64,000 bases of DNA, taken from assembly GCF_003441615.1 (NCBI RefSeq), contig NZ_CP031842.1, forward strand, positions 506,001 to 570,000, read 5' to 3'. The notes beneath the pieces were generated by a model, which was not told the DNA's origin, did no database searches, and was given only the letters and a program-made list of their open reading frames with translations. This DNA comes from Dechloromonas sp. HYN0024. Lineage in GTDB: Bacteria > Pseudomonadota > Gammaproteobacteria > Burkholderiales > Rhodocyclaceae. A program made the translations under genes and the position numbers. Positions 27,832 to 36,554 of the stretch are shown here, one piece after another. How positions within the stretch are numbered: position 1 is the first letter of the stretch; every line of letters begins with the position of its first letter.

Positions 27832-28149
27832 TTGGAAACGCCATCCTTCAGTTTGATCGACAAGCAGGAGCACATCGAGTTGGCCGCCCGTGCGCTGAAA
27901 TCCATCGCCCACCCGCTGCGCCTGAAAATTCTCTGTGTGCTGGGCGAGGACGAAGCCTGTGTCCAGGATATCGTCGAGGCGGTGGGGACGTCGCAAAGCA
28001 ATATTTCCCAGCATCTGGCCATCCTGCGCGAAAAAGGTGTGCTGGTGACGCGCAAGGATGCCAACCGTGTTTTTTACCGGGTTGGCGATCAGCGCACGCT
28101 GCAACTGGTCAGCATGATGCGTGAAGTTTTTTGCGGGACGGAGGAATAA
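27832..28149 (+). CDS. ArsR-family repressor, likely persulfide sensor
   Basis: Winged-helix repressor of 105 aa from TTG at 27832, which follows GAGG by 7 nt. Upstream in-frame ATGs at 27763 and 27802 precede or overlap the -10 box. The HTH is at about 53-70 (TSQSNISQHLAILREKG). There is no arsenic-type CVC motif; C35 in ILCVL and C101 in VFCG match the two cysteines of SqrR/BigR/YgaV persulfide sensors, and C43 is extra. The following gene is a membrane-anchored rhodanese, the usual partner. The sensor role is inferred. Confidence 0.85.
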   Translation: METPSFSLIDKQEHIELAARALKSIAHPLRLKILCVLGEDEACVQDIVEAVGTSQSNISQHLAILREKGVLVTRKDANRVFYRVGDQRTLQLVSMMREVFCGTEE

Positions 28150-28152
28150 GCA

Positions 28153-28578
28153 ATGCCGATGGATTTTATCAACCAGAATATCCTGCTCGTCTCGCTCGTC
28201 GCCGTCAGCGGACTTTCCCTGCTCTGGCCGATGCTGGCCGGTCAGTCTGCCGATGGCGTTGGTCCGGTCGAGGCGACCCAGCTGATCAATCGTCAGGATG
28301 CGCACATTCTTGATGTCCGCGAGGCCGATGAATATGCCACCGGACATTTGCCCGAGGCCAAGAATATTCCGGCCAGCAAACTGGCCGAGCGGGCTAGTGA
28401 AATCGAGAAGCTCAAGGGGGCACCGATCATCGTCTGCTGTGCGACCGGCATGCGTTCGAACAAGGCCTGTGCCGAGTTGAAGAAGCAGGGTTTCGAAAAG
28501 GTCTTCAACCTGTCCGGTGGTGTCGACGCCTGGGTGGGCGCCGGCTATCCGATCAAGAAAGGTGCCAAGAGCAAATGA
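28153..28578 (+). CDS. Membrane-anchored rhodanese (YibN-like)
   Basis: Single-domain sulfurtransferase of 141 aa. One N-terminal membrane span (about 9-29) anchors the rhodanese domain (about 40-135). The active loop CATGMR gives nucleophile C96, preceded by C95. It corresponds to yibN upstream of grxC-secB in E. coli. GGAGGA at the end of arsR provides its ribosome site, and its stop overlaps the grxC start (ATGA). Confidence 0.93.
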   Translation: MPMDFINQNILLVSLVAVSGLSLLWPMLAGQSADGVGPVEATQLINRQDAHILDVREADEYATGHLPEAKNIPASKLAERASEIEKLKGAPIIVCCATGMRSNKACAELKKQGFEKVFNLSGGVDAWVGAGYPIKKGAKSK

Positions 28579-28835
28579 GCGCCCCGGTCCTGATGTATAC
28601 CACGGCGGTCTGCCCGTACTGCACGCGCGCCAAGCAACTACTGGCGGCGCGTGGGGTGACGCAAATCGCGGAAGTCCGGGTTGATCTCGACCCGGACCGG
28701 CGCGATGAAATGATGCAGAAAACCCAGCGGCGTACCGTGCCGCAAATCTACATCGGCGAAACCCACGTCGGTGGCTGTGACGATCTCTATGCTCTCGACG
28801 CATCCGGCCAGTTGAAGCCGCTGCTCGAAGGCTGA
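28575..28835 (+). CDS. grxC: Glutaredoxin 3
   Basis: Glutathione-dependent disulfide reductase, 86 aa, with the CPYC dithiol site at residues 14-17, the TVPQIYIG cis-proline segment and the GGCDDLYAL motif near the end. It lies between rhodanese and secB, as in E. coli. Together with the rhodanese it could handle protein persulfides. Confidence 0.96.
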   Translation: MSAPVLMYTTAVCPYCTRAKQLLAARGVTQIAEVRVDLDPDRRDEMMQKTQRRTVPQIYIGETHVGGCDDLYALDASGQLKPLLEG

Positions 28836-28878
28836 ACCGAATCGATTCAACGTCTGAATTAACCTCTGAAAGAAAATC

Positions 28879-29346
28879 ATGGAACAAAACGAACAGCCCG
28901 TCTTCGGTATTGAAAAGCTTTACGTCAAGGATCTGTCGATCGAAGTGCCGAATGCGCCGGAAATTTTCCTTGAGCGCGAGCAGCCGCAAGTCGAGATTCA
29001 GCTCAATACCGGTGGTCGTACGGTCGGCGATTCCGTTTATGAGGTGGTGCTGACGGTGACGGTTACCGCCAAGCTGGCCGACAAGAATGTTTTCCTGGTT
29101 GAAGTCGGTCAGGCCGGCATCTTCCGTATCCAGAACGTGCCGGAAGACCAGATCGAGCCGCTGATCGCTGTCGCCTGCCCGAACATTCTTTTCCCGTATG
29201 CTCGCGAAGCGATCTCCGATGCGGTCAGCCGCGCCGGCTTCCAGCCGATCGTGCTGCAACCGGTCAATTTCGAAGGCATGTACATGCAGCGCATGCAGCA
29301 GCAGGCCGAGCAGGCCGGTGCGCCGGCTGACGCCTCGATCCAGTAA
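28879..29346 (+). CDS. secB: Protein-export chaperone SecB
   Basis: Tetrameric chaperone delivering preproteins to SecA. The 155-aa protein shows the family core YVKDLSIEVPNAPEIF, the TVTVTAKL strand and NILFPYAREAISDAVSRAGF. The stop overlaps the next start by 1 bp (TAATG). Confidence 0.97.
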   Translation: MEQNEQPVFGIEKLYVKDLSIEVPNAPEIFLEREQPQVEIQLNTGGRTVGDSVYEVVLTVTVTAKLADKNVFLVEVGQAGIFRIQNVPEDQIEPLIAVACPNILFPYAREAISDAVSRAGFQPIVLQPVNFEGMYMQRMQQQAEQAGAPADASIQ

Positions 29347-29792
29347 TGACCATCTGGCGTCGTGCGCTTGTCGCCCTGTCGCTGCTCAGCGCTGCCGGAG
29401 CAGCGCTGGCTATCGACTACCGTTCGGTCAGTGTGCCGGCGGCCATTCTTTTCGATGCGCCGTCGCTGCAGGGCAAGAAGCTCTACCTGATCAAGGCGCA
29501 GACGCCAGTCGAGGTTGTCGTCAAGCTCGACGGCTGGTTCAAGGTGCGTGATGCCGAAGGGACGCTGGCCTGGATCGAATCGCGCAGTATCGGCGAGCGC
29601 CGGACGCTGGTTGTGACCGCCTCAAAGGCTGAGGTCCGCCAGTCGGACAAGCCGGAATCGCCAGTCCTGGCCGAACTGGAGAAATGGGTCGCTGTCGACT
29701 TCATCGAATCCGCATCGCCGGGCTGGGCCAAGGTTCGCCACCGCGATGGGGCCACCGGCTTTATTCGCTCGACACAGGTCTGGGGTCTATGA
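29346..29792 (+). CDS. Secreted SH3-domain protein
   Basis: A 148-aa protein with a cleavable signal peptide (about 1-22, ending AALA) and two bacterial SH3-like repeats (about 24-85 and 88-148; each with a GWFKV or GWAKV strand and W/F near the end). Such periplasmic SH3b proteins often bind cell wall. It overlaps secB by 1 bp and gpsA by 4 bp, so it belongs to the operon; its function is unknown. Confidence 0.88.
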   Translation: MTIWRRALVALSLLSAAGAALAIDYRSVSVPAAILFDAPSLQGKKLYLIKAQTPVEVVVKLDGWFKVRDAEGTLAWIESRSIGERRTLVVTASKAEVRQSDKPESPVLAELEKWVAVDFIESASPGWAKVRHRDGATGFIRSTQVWGL

Positions 29793-30778
29793 GAATCACG
29801 CTGCTTGGTGCCGGTGCCTGGGGCACCGCGCTGTCCATCGCCTTTGCCGGCAAGCATGAACTGACGCTGTGGTCGCGCGAAGAAGATGTTGCGGCAGACC
29901 TTCTTGCCAGCCGCGAAAACCATCGGTTTTTCCCCGGCTACAAATTACCCGAGTCGGTTGCCGTGGCGACGGATTTCGAGGCGGCGGTGGCAACTGCCGA
30001 ATTGCTCATCGTGGCGACACCGATTGCCGGTTTGCGCCCTACGGTCGAACGCCTCAAGGCGATTGGCTGTACCTTGCCGCTGTTGTGGGTGTGCAAGGGT
30101 TTCGAGGCAGGGACTGGCAAGTTGCCCCACCAGGTCGTCACCGATGTGCTTGGCCAGCAGGCCCTGTGCGGCGCCCTGTCCGGCCCCAGTTTTGCCGAGG
30201 AAGTGGCAGCCGGGCAGCCGACAGCAGTGGCCCTGGCGGCGAGCGACCCGGCCTTTGCCCGCGAGGCGGCGCGGCAGTTGCACACGGCCCGCCTGCGCAT
30301 CTATGCCAATGATGACCTGGTTGGTGTTGAAGTCGGTGGTGCAGTGAAAAACGTCCTGGCCATTGCTACCGGCGTTTGCGATGGTCTGGGTCTTGGCCTC
30401 AATTCACGGGCAGCGCTGATGACCCGTGGCCTGGCCGAAATTGCCCGGCTTGGTCTGGCGCTCGGCGCCGACCGCCAAACCTTCATGGGCCTGGCTGGCA
30501 TGGGCGACCTGATCCTCACCTGCACCGGTGATCTGTCGCGCAATCGGCGGGTCGGTCTGGCCCTGGCCGAGAACAAATCGCTACCGCAGATTCTCGAAGA
30601 GCTTGGGCATGTCGCCGAAGGTGTCTATACGGCCCGTGAGGTTGATCGCCTGTCGACTCAACTGGGCGTCGACATGCCGATCAGTGCTGCCGTTGCCGCG
30701 GTGCTTGACGGTCGCCTGACGGCGGCAGCAGCGCTGGAGCTGCTGATGGCTCGTGATCCGAAGGAAGAGTTGGCCTGA
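29789..30778 (+). CDS. gpsA: Glycerol-3-phosphate dehydrogenase [NAD(P)+]
   Basis: Makes sn-glycerol-3-phosphate for phospholipids. The 329-aa protein starts at 29789 with the Rossmann loop LGAGAWGTAL; an upstream in-frame ATG would run through the SH3 gene. The motifs LSGPSFAEEVA, the lysine in EVGGAVKNVLAIA and GLGLNSRAALMTRG are clear. Last gene of the arsR-rhodanese-grxC-secB-SH3-gpsA run. Confidence 0.97.
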   Translation: MRITLLGAGAWGTALSIAFAGKHELTLWSREEDVAADLLASRENHRFFPGYKLPESVAVATDFEAAVATAELLIVATPIAGLRPTVERLKAIGCTLPLLWVCKGFEAGTGKLPHQVVTDVLGQQALCGALSGPSFAEEVAAGQPTAVALAASDPAFAREAARQLHTARLRIYANDDLVGVEVGGAVKNVLAIATGVCDGLGLGLNSRAALMTRGLAEIARLGLALGADRQTFMGLAGMGDLILTCTGDLSRNRRVGLALAENKSLPQILEELGHVAEGVYTAREVDRLSTQLGVDMPISAAVAAVLDGRLTAAAALELLMARDPKEELA

Positions 30779-30787
30779 GTCGCCGTT

Positions 30788-31252
30788 TTAACTGGCACCT
30801 TTGAAGCCGGCCTGACGCCAGGCTTCAAAGACGGTCACGGCGGCGGCGTTGGATAGGTTGAGGCTGCGCTGTCCAGACTGCATCGGCAGGCGCAGTCGCC
30901 TCTCCGGGGCAAACTCGGCGAGTACTTCCGGCGGCAGTCCGCTGGTTTCACGACCGAAGACAAATACATCGCTTTCCTGCAAGGTCGTGTCGTACGGGCT
31001 GCCAGTGCCTTTCGTCGTCATGGCGAATAGTCGCCGGCCGGCCAGGGCTGCCCGACAGGCTGCCCAGTCGGGGTGGCGAAGGACGCGGGCGTATTCGTGG
31101 TAATCCAGTCCGGCCCGGCGTAACCCCTTGTCAGTGATGTCAAAGCCGAGCGGCTCGACCAGATGCAATTCGGCCCCGGTATTGGCGCACAGGCGAATGA
31201 TATTGCCCGTATTGGGGGGGATTTCAGGCTGATAGAGAACGACGGCAAACAC
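30788..31252 (-). CDS. trmL: tRNA (cytidine/uridine-34-2'-O)-methyltransferase TrmL
   Basis: SPOUT methyltransferase modifying the wobble base of tRNA-Leu. The 154-aa protein has QPEIPPNTGNIIRLCANTG at the start, VFGRETSGLP and the knot motif RSLNLSNAAAV. No ATG fits; GTG at 31252 gives the right length (E. coli 157 aa). It converges on gpsA, a neighbourhood like that of E. coli trmL. Confidence 0.93.
   Translation of the reverse strand: MFAVVLYQPEIPPNTGNIIRLCANTGAELHLVEPLGFDITDKGLRRAGLDYHEYARVLRHPDWAACRAALAGRRLFAMTTKGTGSPYDTTLQESDVFVFGRETSGLPPEVLAEFAPERRLRLPMQSGQRSLNLSNAAAVTVFEAWRQAGFKGAS
30799..30830. repeat. Hairpin at the gpsA/trmL convergent junction
   Basis: Perfect 10-bp stem CTTTGAAGCC/GGCTTCAAAG around a 12-nt loop, inside the last codons of trmL. 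There is no U-tract on either side, so it is not a classical terminator, but it may act as an RNA 3'-end stabiliser for gpsA or as a Rho-assisted stop. Confidence 0.45.
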
Positions 31253-31296
31253 GCGGGCGCTTTCAAATGGTTGAGGGGGCGAATTAGACCACGGAT

Positions 31297-32013
31297 TCAG
31301 TGCTTTAGCGCACGTGCGATGACCGCGCTGGTGACTGAGGCCGCACCGTGCAGTTTGAGGACCTGGGCGCATTCGCTGGCAGTGGCGCCGGTGGTCATGA
31401 CATCGTCGATCAGTAGCAGGTGCTGCCCGCTAAAGTCGGTTCGGCATTCGAAGGCGCCCCGCACGTTCTTGTGTCGGGCCTTGTGGGGTAGGTCTGCCTG
31501 GGGTGGGGTGGCCCTGATGCGCACGACATGACAGCGATCGACTGGAATATTCAGCAGCCGGCCAAGTCTTCCGGCGATTTCTGCCGACTGGTTGAACCCC
31601 CGCTGGCGCAAGCGTTCGGGGTGGAGCGGCAGGGGCACAATCAGGTCGTAGGGCTGATCGCCGATCCGCTCAGCCAGTCTGGCGGCGCTCCAGGCGGCGA
31701 CGGCCAGCTGGTGTCCGTATTTCAGCGCATGAATCATCCGGTCGGCGGGAAACTCGTAGCGATAGAGGGCGATGCTACGGTCGAAATGGGGCGGCGACTG
31801 CAGGCAGGCGCCGCAACGTTCCCCGTGAGTGGTTTGATCGGCGCAGACTGGCCACACGGTTCCCGCAAGCAGTGGCAGGTCGCTACTACAGGCGGGACAA
31901 AGCAAGGCTGACGGGCTGTCGGCGGTGCACAGCAGACAGCTCCCCGGCAATGCGCTATCGAGGATTTTCCGGCCAAGTCGTTTGAGTCCATCGGGCTGGG
32001 GTAAAATTGACAT
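31297..32013 (-). CDS. comF: ComF-family phosphoribosyltransferase-like protein
   Basis: ComF/GntX family protein of 238 aa, linked to DNA uptake or use in several bacteria. Zinc-type cysteine pairs (CLLC, CPAC, CGAC) lie in the first 90 residues, followed by a PRTase domain with LLLIDDVMTTGATASE as PRPP loop. The ATG at 32013 lies within the -35 box of the bioB promoter; a longer start at 32040 is possible. Divergent from bioB. Confidence 0.9.
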   Translation of the reverse strand: MSILPQPDGLKRLGRKILDSALPGSCLLCTADSPSALLCPACSSDLPLLAGTVWPVCADQTTHGERCGACLQSPPHFDRSIALYRYEFPADRMIHALKYGHQLAVAAWSAARLAERIGDQPYDLIVPLPLHPERLRQRGFNQSAEIAGRLGRLLNIPVDRCHVVRIRATPPQADLPHKARHKNVRGAFECRTDFSGQHLLLIDDVMTTGATASECAQVLKLHGAASVTSAVIARALKH

Positions 32014-32036
32014 CCAGCCGGAGCGTCCGCGATAAT
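32007..32036 (+). promoter_or_regulatory. Sigma-70 promoter of bioBC
   Basis: TTGACA (32007-32012), 18-bp spacer, GATAAT (32031-32036). It predicts a start near 32043 and a leader of about 54 nt. The -35 box overlaps the comF start codon. Confidence 0.75.
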
Positions 32037-32096
32037 CCATAATTACCGATGCGTTTCGTATCTGATTTTCAAAGCATTTTTCACGCAAGGCCTTCC

Positions 32097-33080
32097 ATGC
32101 AAGCTAGCTCCGTCGCCGCCGTTTCGTCCGTTTCGCCATCCACTTCTGCCCATCGCTGGTCGGTTGCTGAAGTGCTCGCTCTTTACGAGCTGCCGCTGAT
32201 GGATCTGATCTGGCGCGCCCAGGGGGTGCATCGCGAAAATTTTGATGCCAATGCCATTCAACGCTCGACGCTGCTGTCAGTCAAGACCGGCGGGTGCTCG
32301 GAAGATTGCAGCTATTGCTCCCAGTCGGCCCGTTACGACACGGATACCGAGCGCGAGCGCCTGATGCCGCTCAATGAGGTCGTTGCTGCTGCCCAGGCCG
32401 CCAAGGCCAAGGGGGCTTCGCGCTTCTGCATGGGGGCCGCCTGGAAGGGGCCGAAGGATAACGATCTCGACCGTGTTCTCGACATGGTGCGTGAAGTCAA
32501 GGCACTCGGCATGCAGACCTGCGTGACGCTCGGTATGCTCAAGGACGGCCAGGCCGAAAAGCTCAAGGACGCCGGTCTTGATTACTACAATCACAATCTT
32601 GATACGGACAAGGATTTCTACGGTCAGGTCATCAAGACGCACACCCATGACGACCGCCTCGATACACTCGAGCAGGTCCGCGATGCCGGCATCAACGTCT
32701 GTTCCGGCGGCATTATCGGCATGGGCGAGTCGCGCAAGAACCGCGCCGGTCTGCTGGTCCAGCTGGCCAACCTGCCCAAGGCGCCGGAGTCGGTGCCGAT
32801 CAATAATCTGGTGCCGATTCCCGGGACGCCGCTGGCCGAAAACGACCGCCTCGATCCCTTCGAATTCGTGCGCACCATCGCCGCTGCCCGCATCATGATG
32901 CCGACGTCCTGGGTGCGCCTGTCGGCCGGTCGTCAGCAAATGAGTGACGAGCTGCAGACGCTGTGTTTCCTGGCCGGTGCCAACTCGATGTTCTATGGCG
33001 ATCGCCTGCTGACCACCGACAACCCCGATGTCGACCGCGATGATGCGCTGTTCGCACGCCTCGGCGTCAAGGCCGTTTGA
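32097..33080 (+). CDS. bioB: Biotin synthase
   Basis: Radical-SAM enzyme inserting sulfur into dethiobiotin. From the ATG at 32097 (AAGG site) it has 327 aa, with the radical cluster cysteines C67, C71 and C74 in [12 protein letters not shown] and later NHNLDT and GGIIGMGE motifs. An ATG at 32049 would be only about 6 nt from the predicted transcript start and adds 16 atypical residues. It overlaps bioC by a TTGA junction. Confidence 0.97.
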   Translation: MQASSVAAVSSVSPSTSAHRWSVAEVLALYELPLMDLIWRAQGVHRENFDANAIQRSTLLSVKTGGCSEDCSYCSQSARYDTDTERERLMPLNEVVAAAQAAKAKGASRFCMGAAWKGPKDNDLDRVLDMVREVKALGMQTCVTLGMLKDGQAEKLKDAGLDYYNHNLDTDKDFYGQVIKTHTHDDRLDTLEQVRDAGINVCSGGIIGMGESRKNRAGLLVQLANLPKAPESVPINNLVPIPGTPLAENDRLDPFEFVRTIAAARIMMPTSWVRLSAGRQQMSDELQTLCFLAGANSMFYGDRLLTTDNPDVDRDDALFARLGVKAV

Positions 33081-33973
33081 GTAAGGCCAGTCCGCATGCC
33101 GGTTTTGTCGACCAGCCACAGGTTGGTCGACGGTTTGCCAGAGCGGCAGCTGCCTACGGCGAAGGTGACTTTTTCGCCCGCGAAGTCGATCGCCGGATGC
33201 AGGAGCGGCTTGATTTCGTCAAACTTGAACCAACCCGGATTCTTGATCTGGGTTGTAGCCGTGGCGGGAGTTTTGCCGGCCTTGCAGCACGCTATCCGCA
33301 AGCCGAGTTGATCGGTCTTGATGTGGCGCCGGCCATGCTCTTGGCGGGTCGGACCCAGCGTGCCGGCTGGCAGCGCTGGCTTGGTCTCGGCAAGCAGGCC
33401 GAGCCCCTTCGACTGGCGGCTGATGCGGCGCATTTGCCGCTCAAGTCCCGGGTGACCCAGATTGTCTGGTCAAACCTGCTGCTGCACTGGCTCGATGATC
33501 CGGTTCCCGCCCTGGCCGAGGCCCACCGTGTGCTGGATGTCGGTGGCCTGCTGATGTTCTCGACGCTCGGCCCGGACACCCTGAAAGAGCTGCGCACGGC
33601 TTTCTCCGATGGCTATGCCCATACCCAGCGTTTTGCCGATCTCCACGATCTTGGCGACATGCTGGTCGGCTGCGGTTTTGCCGATCCGGTGATGGACATG
33701 GAAGTCATCACGCTAACCTATGACGATCTCGATACGATGTTTGCCGAACTGCGGGCGGCCGGTTCATCGTGCGCCATGAAGGCCCGCCGCCATGGCCTGA
33801 CCGGACGCAAGTCGTGGGACAGTGGCCGGGCTGCCTACGAGGCCATGCGCAAGGATGGCAGGCTGCCAGCGACTTTCGAGGTTATCTACGGCCACGCCTG
33901 GAAGGTTGCCCCCAAGAAGACCCCAGATGGGCGCGCCATCGTCCGCTTCGACCTGCCACGCAAGGGTTCATAG
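33077..33973 (+). CDS. bioC: Malonyl-ACP O-methyltransferase BioC (SAM methyltransferase)
   Basis: Class I methyltransferase of 298 aa. BioC methylates malonyl-ACP to start pimelate synthesis for biotin. The SAM motif [10 protein letters not shown] and the [16 protein letters not shown] segment fit BioC; position after bioB supports it. The related NDUFAF5-type methyltransferases are the main alternative. The best start is TTG at 33077, overlapping the bioB stop, since no ATG lies before the conserved FVDQ...[11 protein letters not shown] region. Confidence 0.85.
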   Translation: MSKASPHAGFVDQPQVGRRFARAAAAYGEGDFFAREVDRRMQERLDFVKLEPTRILDLGCSRGGSFAGLAARYPQAELIGLDVAPAMLLAGRTQRAGWQRWLGLGKQAEPLRLAADAAHLPLKSRVTQIVWSNLLLHWLDDPVPALAEAHRVLDVGGLLMFSTLGPDTLKELRTAFSDGYAHTQRFADLHDLGDMLVGCGFADPVMDMEVITLTYDDLDTMFAELRAAGSSCAMKARRHGLTGRKSWDSGRAAYEAMRKDGRLPATFEVIYGHAWKVAPKKTPDGRAIVRFDLPRKGS

Positions 33974-33984
33974 GGGCAGGGAAT

Positions 33985-34650
33985 CTATTCCGGCTTTTGC
34001 TTGAAGAATTTCAGTGGTTTGGCGTTCTGAAACTGCGGAGCCGGGATCGCTTTTCGCTGCCGCTCGCGAATTCGCCAGCCGAGCAACAGGGCCACGCCAA
34101 TGCTGTAGGCCAGTGGCCAAAGCAGGGCCGTAGCCTTCACCAGCCAGAAGTAATGCACGCAGGCGAGAATGCTGATCAGGTAAATGTTGCGATGCAATTC
34201 CTGCCATTTTCGGCCGCCCAGCTGGCGAATAGCCCAGTTGTTCGAGGTGGCAGCCAGAGGGATCAGTAGCAGGAAGGCGGCAAAGCCGACCGTGACGAAG
34301 GGGCGCTTGAAGATGTCCTTGGCAATATCTTCGATTACAAAATCATGGTCAAAGCCGATGAAACTCAGGAAGTGCAAGCTGGCGTAAAAGAAGCAGAACA
34401 GGCCGAGCATGCGCCTGAGGCGGGTCAGCCAGTGCATTTGCGTCATCGCCCGTAGGGGCGTAATGCACAGCGTGATCAACAACAGGTTGATGGTCCATGT
34501 TCCTGTCCAGCGCTGGACGAACTCGACCGGGTTGGGGCCGAAGTCGTTTGTATAGGTGGCCCACAGCAGGCGGCAGAGTGGCAGCAGGCAGATGGCAAAG
34601 AGCGCGACCTTGATCAGGCCAAGCTGGCGGTTATCGGGATTGAAGCGCAT
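33985..34650 (-). CDS. msrQ: MsrQ heme-binding membrane subunit
   Basis: Inner-membrane heme b protein feeding electrons to MsrP, 221 aa, with about six hydrophobic segments and conserved histidines in the FFYASLHFLSFI and QELHRNIYLISILACVHYFW regions. ATG at 34650 starts 1 bp after the msrP stop. An upstream in-frame ATG would lie inside msrP and is rejected. Confidence 0.94.
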   Translation of the reverse strand: MRFNPDNRQLGLIKVALFAICLLPLCRLLWATYTNDFGPNPVEFVQRWTGTWTINLLLITLCITPLRAMTQMHWLTRLRRMLGLFCFFYASLHFLSFIGFDHDFVIEDIAKDIFKRPFVTVGFAAFLLLIPLAATSNNWAIRQLGGRKWQELHRNIYLISILACVHYFWLVKATALLWPLAYSIGVALLLGWRIRERQRKAIPAPQFQNAKPLKFFKQKPE

Positions 34651-34651
34651 G

Positions 34652-35605
34652 TCAAAAGTTTTTCCGTAAATCCATGCCGGCATACAGGCCAGCGACCTGA
34701 TCGGCGTAGCCGTTGAAGGGCAGGGTCTTGCGTTTGAGGAATTCGCCGAGACGGCGTTCGTTGGCCTGGCTCCAGCGCTTGTGCGGTACGTCGGGATTGA
34801 CGTTGGAGTAGAAGCCATATTCGTCGGGGCCGGCTTTCATCCACGCTGTATTTGGCTGCTTTTCGACGAAGCGGATACGGACGATGGATTTCGCTCCCTT
34901 GAAACCATATTTCCATGGCACGACGAGGCGGAGCGGCGCACCATTTTGTTTGGGCATGACTTCTCCATACATGCCAAGCGCCAGGATGGTAAGGGGGTGC
35001 CGCGCCTCGTCGAGACGGAGACCTTCGATATAAGGCCAGTCGAGCAGGGGCAGTCGCACGTAGGGCATTTGCTCGGGGTCGGCGAGGCTCCAGAATTCGA
35101 CGTATTTGGCATTGCCGGTCGGCTCGACCCGCTTGAGCAATTCGCTGAACGGAAAGCCAACCCAGGGAACAATGGCGCTCCAACCCTCGACACAGCGCAT
35201 CCGGTAAATGCGTTCTTCAAGCGGCGCCCACTTCAGAATGTCGTCGATGGCAAAGGTCTTTGGCGCTTTCACTTCGCCGTCGACAGTCAGCGTCCACGGC
35301 TGGGTACGCAGGCGGTGGGCATTTTTTGCCGGGCTGTCCTTGTCCGGGCCGAATTCGTAGAAATTCCCGTAAGTGGTCATCGACTGGTAGGGCGTCAGCT
35401 TGTCGTCGATGGTCGACAAGGGGCTTGATAGCAGATTGTCGAACCGGCGGCTACGTCCGTCACGGGTTTCTGCGCCATGAGCCAGACCGAGGGTGCTTGC
35501 ACCAAGGCCGAGGGCGAGTGTCCGGATGAAGTCTCGGCGACCGGCATAGACCTGGGGGTCGGTGATTTCGGACGTTGGAATGTGCGGCGTGTGGCGAATC
35601 AGCAT
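34652..35605 (-). CDS. msrP: Periplasmic methionine sulfoxide reductase MsrP, catalytic subunit
   Basis: Molybdenum-cofactor enzyme repairing oxidised methionines in periplasmic proteins. The 317-aa precursor carries a Tat signal (RRDFIRTL near residue 23). Molybdenum ligand C138 lies in RMRCVEGWSAIVPWVG, with PLRLVVPWKYGFKGAKSI downstream. With msrQ it forms the usual two-gene system; mog in this window contributes to its cofactor. Confidence 0.96.
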   Translation of the reverse strand: MLIRHTPHIPTSEITDPQVYAGRRDFIRTLALGLGASTLGLAHGAETRDGRSRRFDNLLSSPLSTIDDKLTPYQSMTTYGNFYEFGPDKDSPAKNAHRLRTQPWTLTVDGEVKAPKTFAIDDILKWAPLEERIYRMRCVEGWSAIVPWVGFPFSELLKRVEPTGNAKYVEFWSLADPEQMPYVRLPLLDWPYIEGLRLDEARHPLTILALGMYGEVMPKQNGAPLRLVVPWKYGFKGAKSIVRIRFVEKQPNTAWMKAGPDEYGFYSNVNPDVPHKRWSQANERRLGEFLKRKTLPFNGYADQVAGLYAGMDLRKNF

Positions 35606-35710
35606 ATCGGTTCCTGGTGGCTTCCATGTCCATTAGTCGGCGTAGATCGGGAATACTTACAGCGATTCCCGCTGGCGGATGGACTTCAGACTGCCAGGAT
35701 GCCTCCAGGT

Positions 35711-36553
35711 TCAGACAGAAAGGGCGGCGCGCAGCTCGGCGATTTCTGCATCGGCCGCCTGGCGCAGGTCTTCATGCTGTAGTCGGATGTCCGCTTGCCA
35801 GGCCTCCTCCTCTGCTCCGATGGTCCTGTTCTGCCACGCCGGGGCATTGCCGGCGAGGGCGATAGAAAAACAGAGGATATCGCTGATCGAGCGCGGGGCT
35901 TCCGCCCGGGTCCGGTGACTCTGATCGCGTACAGCATCGGTGATCGTGGTCGGTAGCCCCAGACTATGTAGCAGATTTTCCCCTATTCCTTCGTGCCAGC
36001 CGGCGATGAGTTCGATCATCAACGCTTCATTGTCTCGATAGTCTGGATAGGCTGCGGCACGAAACAGCAGGTAGAAAATGCCGATGTTGTGAACCAGGCC
36101 GGCCAGCATGGCCATATCAGGCGTGGCGTAGCCATTGTGGCGAGCCAGCGTGCGGGCGATGGCGGCAACCTGCAGGGAGTTCTCCCAGGCGGCTCTGGCG
36201 ATCGTGTTGTAACGCGATAGATGAACCGATTTGAGCATCTGATCCATGGCCACGGCAAGCGATGTCATGCGGACGATGTCGATGCCCAGTCGTTCGATCA
36301 CGGTATTCAGGTCGGCCACCGTATGGCCGGCCGGGTTGTAGATGACCGAACTGGCCAGGCGCAAAAGCTTGCTCGAAATCAGCGGCTCGACGCTGATTGC
36401 CTGGACGATCTGTTCGTTACGTACAAACGGATCTTTCAGGGCATTGCGGACCAGGATGGCCGCATCAAGGCAGGTCGGGAAATTGACATCGCCCGATAGC
36501 TCGCGGGCGATGTCGTCAAGAATTTGGAAGTGGGTACCACCCCGGCTGGGCAT
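35711..36553 (-). CDS. HDOD-domain protein
   Basis: Stand-alone HDOD protein of 280 aa. The domain (about 15-215) shows the typical LLRLASS...NTVIERLGIDIVR and MLAGLVHNIGIFYLL segments, but the full HD metal site is not retained, as in the family. HDOD proteins take part in signalling, motility or cell-cycle control; the exact role is unknown. It follows the CBS-domain gene by 1 bp, so the two are probably co-transcribed. Confidence 0.88.
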   Translation of the reverse strand: MPSRGGTHFQILDDIARELSGDVNFPTCLDAAILVRNALKDPFVRNEQIVQAISVEPLISSKLLRLASSVIYNPAGHTVADLNTVIERLGIDIVRMTSLAVAMDQMLKSVHLSRYNTIARAAWENSLQVAAIARTLARHNGYATPDMAMLAGLVHNIGIFYLLFRAAAYPDYRDNEALMIELIAGWHEGIGENLLHSLGLPTTITDAVRDQSHRTRAEAPRSISDILCFSIALAGNAPAWQNRTIGAEEEAWQADIRLQHEDLRQAADAEIAELRAALSV

Positions 36554-36554
36554 T

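Noticed and set aside
27811..29259. 482-aa minus-strand open frame across arsR-rhodanese-grxC-secB
   Set aside because: Opposes four recognised genes and has no domain.
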